A stretch of 64,000 nt of DNA from Bog-756 sp963704585 (GTDB lineage Bacteria > Actinomycetota > Acidimicrobiia > Acidimicrobiales > RAAP-2), in NCBI GenBank assembly GCA_963704585.1, contig OY969919.1, positions 1,178,001 through 1,242,000 on the forward strand. Reading direction: 5' to 3'. The position numbers and the translations under genes are program-made. This document shows positions 59,680 through 64,000 of this stretch, in pieces; positions within the stretch are counted from its first letter, which is position 1; the number at the start of each line of letters is the position of its first letter. The notes below the pieces were generated by a model. That model was not told the origin of the DNA and did no database searches. It saw only the letters and a list, made by a program, of their open reading frames with translations.

Positions 59680-60786
59680 ATGTCCGGCGACGCCTCTGCG
59701 ACCCCCATCCGTACCACCGTCGAACTCACGCTGCCCAACCGGGGCCTCACCGCGTCCGAGCCGTTGCGCGCCGACGTCGACCAGCAGACCGCCCGAACGC
59801 TCATCCGGTCGGCGGAGCAGGCACTCCTCGACGAGCGGCGACCGCTCGCCGCGGAGGAGCTCGCCTCGCTCGCCGCGCTGCCCGACCGGTGGGTCACCTC
59901 GCTCGCCGCACTCGCCCACCAGGTGCGCCTCGCGTGGTGTGGCCCCGAGGTCGAGGTCGAGGGCATCCTCTCGGCGAAGACCGGCGGCTGCCCGGAGGAC
60001 TGCCACTTCTGCGCGCAGTCGTCCCGATTCGACACCCCGGTCAAGGCCACTCCGTTCCTCGACACCGAGGAGGTGCTGCGCGCCGCAGAGGAGACGAAGG
60101 CGGCCGGCGCCTCGGAGTTCTGCATCGTCCTCGCCGTCAAGGGCCCCGACGAGCGGACCATGGGTCGGATCCTCGAGCTGGTCCCGCTCGTGCACGAGCG
60201 GACCGGGCTCAACGTCGCGGTGAGCGCGGGCCTGCTCACCGAGGAGCAGGCGCGGCGGCTGGCCGAGGGCGGCGTCCACCGGTACAACCACAACCTCGAG
60301 ACGTCCCGTTCGTTCTTTTCGGAGGTCGTGACCTCGCACTCGTGGGAGGAGCGCCGCGAGACGTGCCTGACCGTCCGGGCCCACGGCATGGAGCTGTGCT
60401 GCGGCGCGCTGATCGGCATGGGTGAGTCTGACGCGCAGCGGATCGAGCTCATCTGCCAGCTCCAGGAGCTCGGCCCCACCGAGGTCCCGCTCAACTTCCT
60501 CAATCCGCGACCGGGGACGCCGCTCGGCTCGCAACGTCCCGTCGCGGCTTGGGAGGCCATCCGCTGGATCGCCCTCTTCCGCCTGGGGCTGCCGGGCGTC
60601 ATCCTCCGCTACGCCGGCGGGCGCGAGGTCACGCTCGGCGAGCTCCAGTCGATGGGGATGACCGCAGGCATCAACGCGCTCATCGTGGGGAACTACCTGA
60701 CCACGCTCGGCCGGTCGGCCGACGAGGACCTGCAGATGCTCGCCGACCTGCGCATGCCGGTCGGCGCATTGAGCGGCGTCCTCTGA
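59680..60786 (+). CDS. bioB: Biotin synthase
   Basis: The 368-residue radical-SAM enzyme has the CxxxCxxC cluster motif C104-C108-C111 (GGCPEDCHFCAQS), ILSAKTG before it, YNHNLETSRSFF, TCLTVRAHGMELCCGALIGM and VPLNFLNPRPGTPL. It inserts sulfur into dethiobiotin in the last step of biotin synthesis. About 50 residues precede the core, as in other actinobacterial forms. The adjacent small Cys-rich gene matches BsaP, reported to be needed by BioB of this type. ATG 59680. Confidence 0.95.
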   Translation: MSGDASATPIRTTVELTLPNRGLTASEPLRADVDQQTARTLIRSAEQALLDERRPLAAEELASLAALPDRWVTSLAALAHQVRLAWCGPEVEVEGILSAKTGGCPEDCHFCAQSSRFDTPVKATPFLDTEEVLRAAEETKAAGASEFCIVLAVKGPDERTMGRILELVPLVHERTGLNVAVSAGLLTEEQARRLAEGGVHRYNHNLETSRSFFSEVVTSHSWEERRETCLTVRAHGMELCCGALIGMGESDAQRIELICQLQELGPTEVPLNFLNPRPGTPLGSQRPVAAWEAIRWIALFRLGLPGVILRYAGGREVTLGELQSMGMTAGINALIVGNYLTTLGRSADEDLQMLADLRMPVGALSGVL

Positions 60787-60813
60787 GCGTCGCCCTCTGA
60801 GCGGACCGGTCCG

Positions 60814-61038
60814 ATGGACGACGCTCGATCGACCGGCGCGTCCACGGCGGCGCGCGCCAGGAGCGCGGGGTTCTGCACGGGCTGCGGACGTGCCTCGACG
60901 GCGTGCGCCGGCTGCGGCCGCCCGCTCGACCCACCCCGGTTCTGTCCTGACTGCGGCCGTCGGTTGACCGTGGCGGTGCACCCCGCCGGCTACCGGGCGC
61001 ACTGCCGGCACCACGGGGACGTCGACACCGGCAGGTGA
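60814..61038 (+). CDS. bsaP: Biotin synthase auxiliary protein BsaP-like
   Basis: The 74-residue protein has the C-terminal pattern PLDPPRFCPDCGRRLTVAVHP followed by AHCRHHG, which matches the actinobacterial BsaP family. Known BsaP (mycobacterial) is a small Cys-rich partner required for BioB function. Two extra pairs, FCTGC and ACAGC, precede it, so three CxxC pairs plus a final Cys are available for an iron-sulfur cluster or zinc. It lies 27 bases after bioB in the same direction. Confidence 0.78.
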   Translation: MDDARSTGASTAARARSAGFCTGCGRASTACAGCGRPLDPPRFCPDCGRRLTVAVHPAGYRAHCRHHGDVDTGR

Positions 61039-61094
61039 CCGCTCGCCGGCGGCCGATCGACCCTGCCACCACCGGCCACCGATAGCTTGCAGGC

Positions 61095-61769
61095 GTGGCC
61101 TCGCTGCTCACGTCGGTGCTCCCCCTCGCGCTCGGCGCGGCGGTCAGCCCGACCCTGCTCGCGCTCGAGCTCCTCGTGCTCTCCGGGTCCACCGACCGGC
61201 TCGCACGCGCGTGGGCCCTCGCCGCCGGCGCCGCGGTGGTGCTCGCGGCGTACTCGGTGCTGGGCGTCACCGTGCTCAACCGCGTCCATCCGGCGGCGTC
61301 CACGCACCATGCCGTTCGGGACGCGGTGATCGACTTCGGCGCGGCCGCCCTGCTCGCCCTGCTCGCCCTGCGATCGATCGTCCGCCGGCCGACGTCGGCC
61401 GAGCAGCACGAACGACGCACCGCGAGCCACCTGGACGATGCCTCGCCGGTCTTCTTCCTCGGGGTCGGCGCAGTGGGCATGCTGGCGAACTTCTCCACCC
61501 TGGTCCTCTACCTGCCCGCGCTCCACGAGATCGCGCGATCGACGGTGTCGACCGCCGGCCGTGCCCTGGTCTTCGTCGTCCTCTACGTCATCACCCTGCT
61601 TCCGGTCCTCGTGCCCGTCGCGTCGGTCACGGTGCTCGGCCACCGAGCGGACCCGGCCCTCGACCTCGCGCACCGCTTCGTCGGCCGCAACATGCGGCGC
61701 ATCGGCATCACGGTCGAGATCGTGTTCGCCGCCTACCTCACGTGGAAGGGGATCCGCACGCTCCCTTGA
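61095..61769 (+). CDS. GAP-family (DUF2910/Sap-like) membrane protein
   Basis: The 224-residue protein has six membrane helices: LTSVLPLALGAAVSPTLLAL, LARAWALAAGAAVVLAAYSV, VIDFGAAALLALLALRSIV, FFLGVGAVGMLANFSTLVLY, ALVFVVLYVITLLPVLVPV and IGITVEIVFAAYLTWKGIRT. The SPTLLALELLVLSGST start is typical of the family, whose mycobacterial members help export lipids. Function here is unknown. Start GTG 61095. Confidence 0.8.
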   Translation: MASLLTSVLPLALGAAVSPTLLALELLVLSGSTDRLARAWALAAGAAVVLAAYSVLGVTVLNRVHPAASTHHAVRDAVIDFGAAALLALLALRSIVRRPTSAEQHERRTASHLDDASPVFFLGVGAVGMLANFSTLVLYLPALHEIARSTVSTAGRALVFVVLYVITLLPVLVPVASVTVLGHRADPALDLAHRFVGRNMRRIGITVEIVFAAYLTWKGIRTLP

Positions 61770-61867
61770 CCCCTGCGCCCGAACTCCCGCCGGCACCTCG
61801 TCGTCCGGATCGCTCGCCCGGAACGCTCGCCCGGTCGGCGGACGTCCGATCGGCTCACCGGGCAGGA

Positions 61868-62149
61868 CTACCCCGCCGGCACCCTCCAACCTCGGGACTC
61901 CGCGATCTCGCGGCAGGTGGGGCAGATCGGGTAGCGCTTGGGGTCGCGACCCGGCACCCAGATCTTCCCGCACAGCGCCTTGACCGCCGTGCCCTGGACC
62001 ATGCCTTCGACGACCGACGTCCCCGCCGGGACGAAGTCGCCCTCCTCGGGCCGGAAGCCCTCGAGGACGATGTGGGTCATCCGTTCGTGATCGCCGTCGA
62101 GCTGGGGGTCGACCTGCGTGGGTGCGACGGTGATGCCGGTGTCCGTCAT
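61868..62149 (-). CDS. DUF3039 domain-containing protein
   Basis: The 93-residue protein matches DUF3039, a conserved actinobacterial family: MTHIVLEGFRPEEGDFVPAG, VEGMVQGTAVKALCGKIWVP, then PICPTCREIAE. LCGKxW and CPTC form a predicted zinc ribbon. Function is unknown. It is divergent from maf with a 73-base gap. Confidence 0.9.
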   Translation of the reverse strand: MTDTGITVAPTQVDPQLDGDHERMTHIVLEGFRPEEGDFVPAGTSVVEGMVQGTAVKALCGKIWVPGRDPKRYPICPTCREIAESRGWRVPAG

Positions 62150-62222
62150 GTGGACAGGATCGCGCGCCTCGGCGTCGGTCGCGCCGCGCGGCTCCGCCGG
62201 TCCAGACCTCTACGCTTGGACC

Positions 62223-62828
62223 GTGGCAGCCCGAACGCTCGTCCTCGCCTCGGGCTCCCCTGCGCGGCTCCGCCTGCTTCGGGACGCCGGCTTCGACCCG
62301 AAGGTCGACGTCAGCGGCGTGCCCGAGGACGTCGGGGCGGGCGAGCCGGTCGACGCGCTCGTCGTCCGCCTCGCCGAGCGCAAGGCGGACGCGGTGGCGA
62401 CGCGATCGGGCGATGCGGTCGTCGTCGGCTGCGACTCGATGCTCGAGTTCGGAGGTGCCCGGTACGGCAAACCGGTGTCGGTCGACGAGGCGCGGGGTTG
62501 GCTGCGCTCGATGCGCGGCCGGACCGGCACGCTCACCACCGGGCACTGCGTGATCGACGGCGCGACCGGCCGGCGTGCGACCGGCGCCGCCCGCACGCTG
62601 GTGCGGTTCGGACAGACCACCGACGAGGAGCTGGAGGAGTATCTCGCAACCGGCGAGGCCCTCGCCGTCGCGGGAGCCTTCACGCTCGACGGCCGCTCCG
62701 CTCCGTTCGTCGACGGGGTCGACGGGGACCCGAGCAACGTCATCGGGCTCTCCCTGCCGCTCTTCCGGACGCTGCTCGCGCAGCTCGGCATCCCGCTCAC
62801 CGAGCTCTGGGTCACGGGACCGGCGTGA
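62223..62828 (+). CDS. maf: Maf-like nucleoside triphosphate pyrophosphatase
   Basis: The 201-residue protein begins LVLASGSPARLRLLRDAGFD, the Maf signature for triphosphate binding. It has AERKADAV, VVGCDSMLEFGGARYGKPVS and GDPSNVIGLSLPL. Maf enzymes hydrolyse dTTP/UTP/CTP and modified nucleotides as house-cleaning. The start is GTG 62223. Its TGA overlaps the GTG of the dus gene (GTGA). Confidence 0.92.
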   Translation: MAARTLVLASGSPARLRLLRDAGFDPKVDVSGVPEDVGAGEPVDALVVRLAERKADAVATRSGDAVVVGCDSMLEFGGARYGKPVSVDEARGWLRSMRGRTGTLTTGHCVIDGATGRRATGAARTLVRFGQTTDEELEEYLATGEALAVAGAFTLDGRSAPFVDGVDGDPSNVIGLSLPLFRTLLAQLGIPLTELWVTGPA

Positions 62829-64000
62829 CCGTCCAGACCGCTCCGCCCCCCGCCGACCGACGATCCGGCGACCCCGGTGCACCGACGCACCGGACCGGTC
62901 CTCATCTCCCGGCCCTCCGGCTCGGGCCGCTCACCGTCGATCCGCCGGTGGTGCTCGCCCCGATGGCCGGCGTGACAAACGTCGCCTACCGCCGCCTCTG
63001 CCGTGCCTACGGCGCCGGCCTGACCGTGAGCGAGATGGTCACCGCCCGCGCCCTCGTCGAGGGGAACGCGAAGACGGTCGCAATGGCATCCTTCGCCGTG
63101 GACGAGCCCGTCCGCAGCGTGCAGCTCTGCGGCGTGGATCCCGCGGTGATGGGAGCCGCTGTGCGCCGACTCGTCGACGAGGTCGGCGTCGACCATGTCG
63201 ACCTCAACTTCGGGTGCCCGGCGGCGAAGGTCACCCGGCTTGGCGGCGGCGCCGCGCTGCCCGCGCATCCACGGCTGTTCGCCGCGATCGTGCGCGCCGC
63301 TGTCACCGAGGCGGGCGCCGTGCCGGTCACCGTCAAGCTGCGCATCGGCATCGACGACGCGCACCGCACGTTCCTCGACGCGGGCTCGATCGCCGAGTCG
63401 GAGGGGGCGGCCGCGATCTCGCTGCACGCGCGCACCGCCGAGCAGCACTACGCCGGCGATGCCGACTGGGCCGCGATCGCCGAGCTCAAGGCCGTGGTCA
63501 CGACGGTGCCCGTGCTCGGAAACGGCGACCTCTGGGAGGGCGGCGACGCGGTCGCGATGACCGAGGCGACCGGGTGCGACGGCGTCGTGGTCGGCCGCGG
63601 CTGCCTCGGACGACCCTGGCTCTTCCGTGACCTGGCCGATGCGCTGGCCGGGCGGGGGGTCGCCGACCCGCCCGCCCTCGGAGAGGTCGTGGCCATGCTC
63701 CGTCGGCACGCCCGGCTCCTCTGCGACGCCTTCGGTGAGCCTCTCGGGATACGCCAGCTCCGGAAGCACACCGGCTGGTACCTCACCGGCTTCCCGGTCG
63801 GTTCTGCCGTACGTCGCGCACTCGGCCTCGCGAGCTCCATCGCCGAAGTCGACGAGATCGTCGCGGCCCTCGACCCGGCACTCCCCTTCCCCACCGAAGC
63901 AGTGCGGGTCCCCCGCGGTCATACGAGCGGTCCCCGACCGGTGCGCCTCCCCGAGCGATGGCTCGAGCGATCCGACGATCCGACGCCGCCCGCCGGGGGC
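62825..64000 (+). CDS. dusB: tRNA-dihydrouridine synthase (DusB-like), 3' end beyond window
   Basis: The frame runs open from GTG 62825 to the window edge (392 codons). Motifs: PPVVLAPMAGVTNVAYRRLC for FMN, DHVDLNFGCPAAKVTRLGGG with the catalytic Cys, VTVKLRIGIDD, LHARTAEQHYAGDADWAAIA, VPVLGNGDLW and DGVVVGRGCLGRPWLFRDLA. It reduces uridine in tRNA D-loops with FMN and NADPH. A ~30-residue Pro-rich N-terminus precedes the barrel, and the C-terminal tRNA-binding helices are present up to the edge. Translationally coupled to maf. Confidence 0.93.
   Translation, partial: MTVQTAPPPADRRSGDPGAPTHRTGPHLPALRLGPLTVDPPVVLAPMAGVTNVAYRRLCRAYGAGLTVSEMVTARALVEGNAKTVAMASFAVDEPVRSVQLCGVDPAVMGAAVRRLVDEVGVDHVDLNFGCPAAKVTRLGGGAALPAHPRLFAAIVRAAVTEAGAVPVTVKLRIGIDDAHRTFLDAGSIAESEGAAAISLHARTAEQHYAGDADWAAIAELKAVVTTVPVLGNGDLWEGGDAVAMTEATGCDGVVVGRGCLGRPWLFRDLADALAGRGVADPPALGEVVAMLRRHARLLCDAFGEPLGIRQLRKHTGWYLTGFPVGSAVRRALGLASSIAEVDEIVAALDPALPFPTEAVRVPRGHTSGPRPVRLPERWLERSDDPTPPAGG

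Overview
The window is high-GC DNA with actinobacterial gene style: many GTG starts, stop/start overlaps (ATGA, GTGA, TGATG) and GGAGG-type ribosome binding sites. Several secreted proteins carry a GYWxV..DGGIFAFGDAxFxGS repeat that I associate with Acidimicrobiia (Actinomycetota). Other markers fit that group: a bioB gene followed by a BsaP-like protein, DUF3039, DUF6186, DUF7144 and a LLM flavin oxidoreductase beside a P450. I assign class Acidimicrobiia by inference; no rRNA or tRNA gene was found to confirm it.

Positions 1-3765 read as more AT-rich than the rest. They hold the end of a RidA-like gene, a methyltransferase remnant, and a TetR/SRPBCC pair divergent from an SDR-DUF1330-SDR operon. 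A perfect palindrome overlaps a consensus -35 box between them. Positions 4036-9083 hold a large secreted repeat protein, a DUF427-ECF sigma-anti-sigma-small membrane protein operon, a membrane protein, a thioredoxin-like protein and a 5'-truncated cupin. Positions 9085-16890 encode three large secreted proteins (propeller/fn3/IPT, glycosidase-like/fn3/IPT, beta-helix). Positions 16937-22886 hold a frameshifted Gfo/Idh/MocA gene, a GNAT, an ECF sigma with a DUF4349 partner, and a PAS-GGDEF-EAL protein.

Positions 22899-31664 hold a VOC protein, a Tat-exported phosphoesterase, a secreted GH65 enzyme, a universal stress protein, an SGNH hydrolase fused to surface repeats, and a cysteine-synthase-like enzyme. 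Positions 31737-35090 are membrane proteins, including a frameshifted TIGR02206 gene and an MFS transporter. Positions 35134-37806 are a divergent LLM/P450 pair with a readable promoter and inverted repeat. Positions 37819-46746 contain metX, metY and ahcY (sulfur amino acid and methyl-cycle genes), interrupted by a secreted GH3 enzyme and a beta-helix lipoprotein.

Positions 46772-55574 are mostly housekeeping and catabolic enzymes: enoyl-CoA hydratase family, SRPBCC, MOSC, hydrolases, DCC protein, HIRAN protein, a YedY-like molybdoenzyme with its cytochrome b, and a nitronate monooxygenase-like protein. Positions 55730-58012 encode a VWA protein ending in the same surface repeats. Positions 58324-64000 hold an acyl-CoA dehydrogenase, bioB-bsaP, a GAP-family membrane protein, DUF3039, maf and the start of a dus gene.

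No CRISPR array, insertion sequence or prophage was recognised. The most distinctive theme is reuse of one beta-propeller-like surface repeat in three secreted proteins with different partner domains. A second theme is a TetR-controlled operon whose two SDRs each lack a different residue of the catalytic YxxxK motif.
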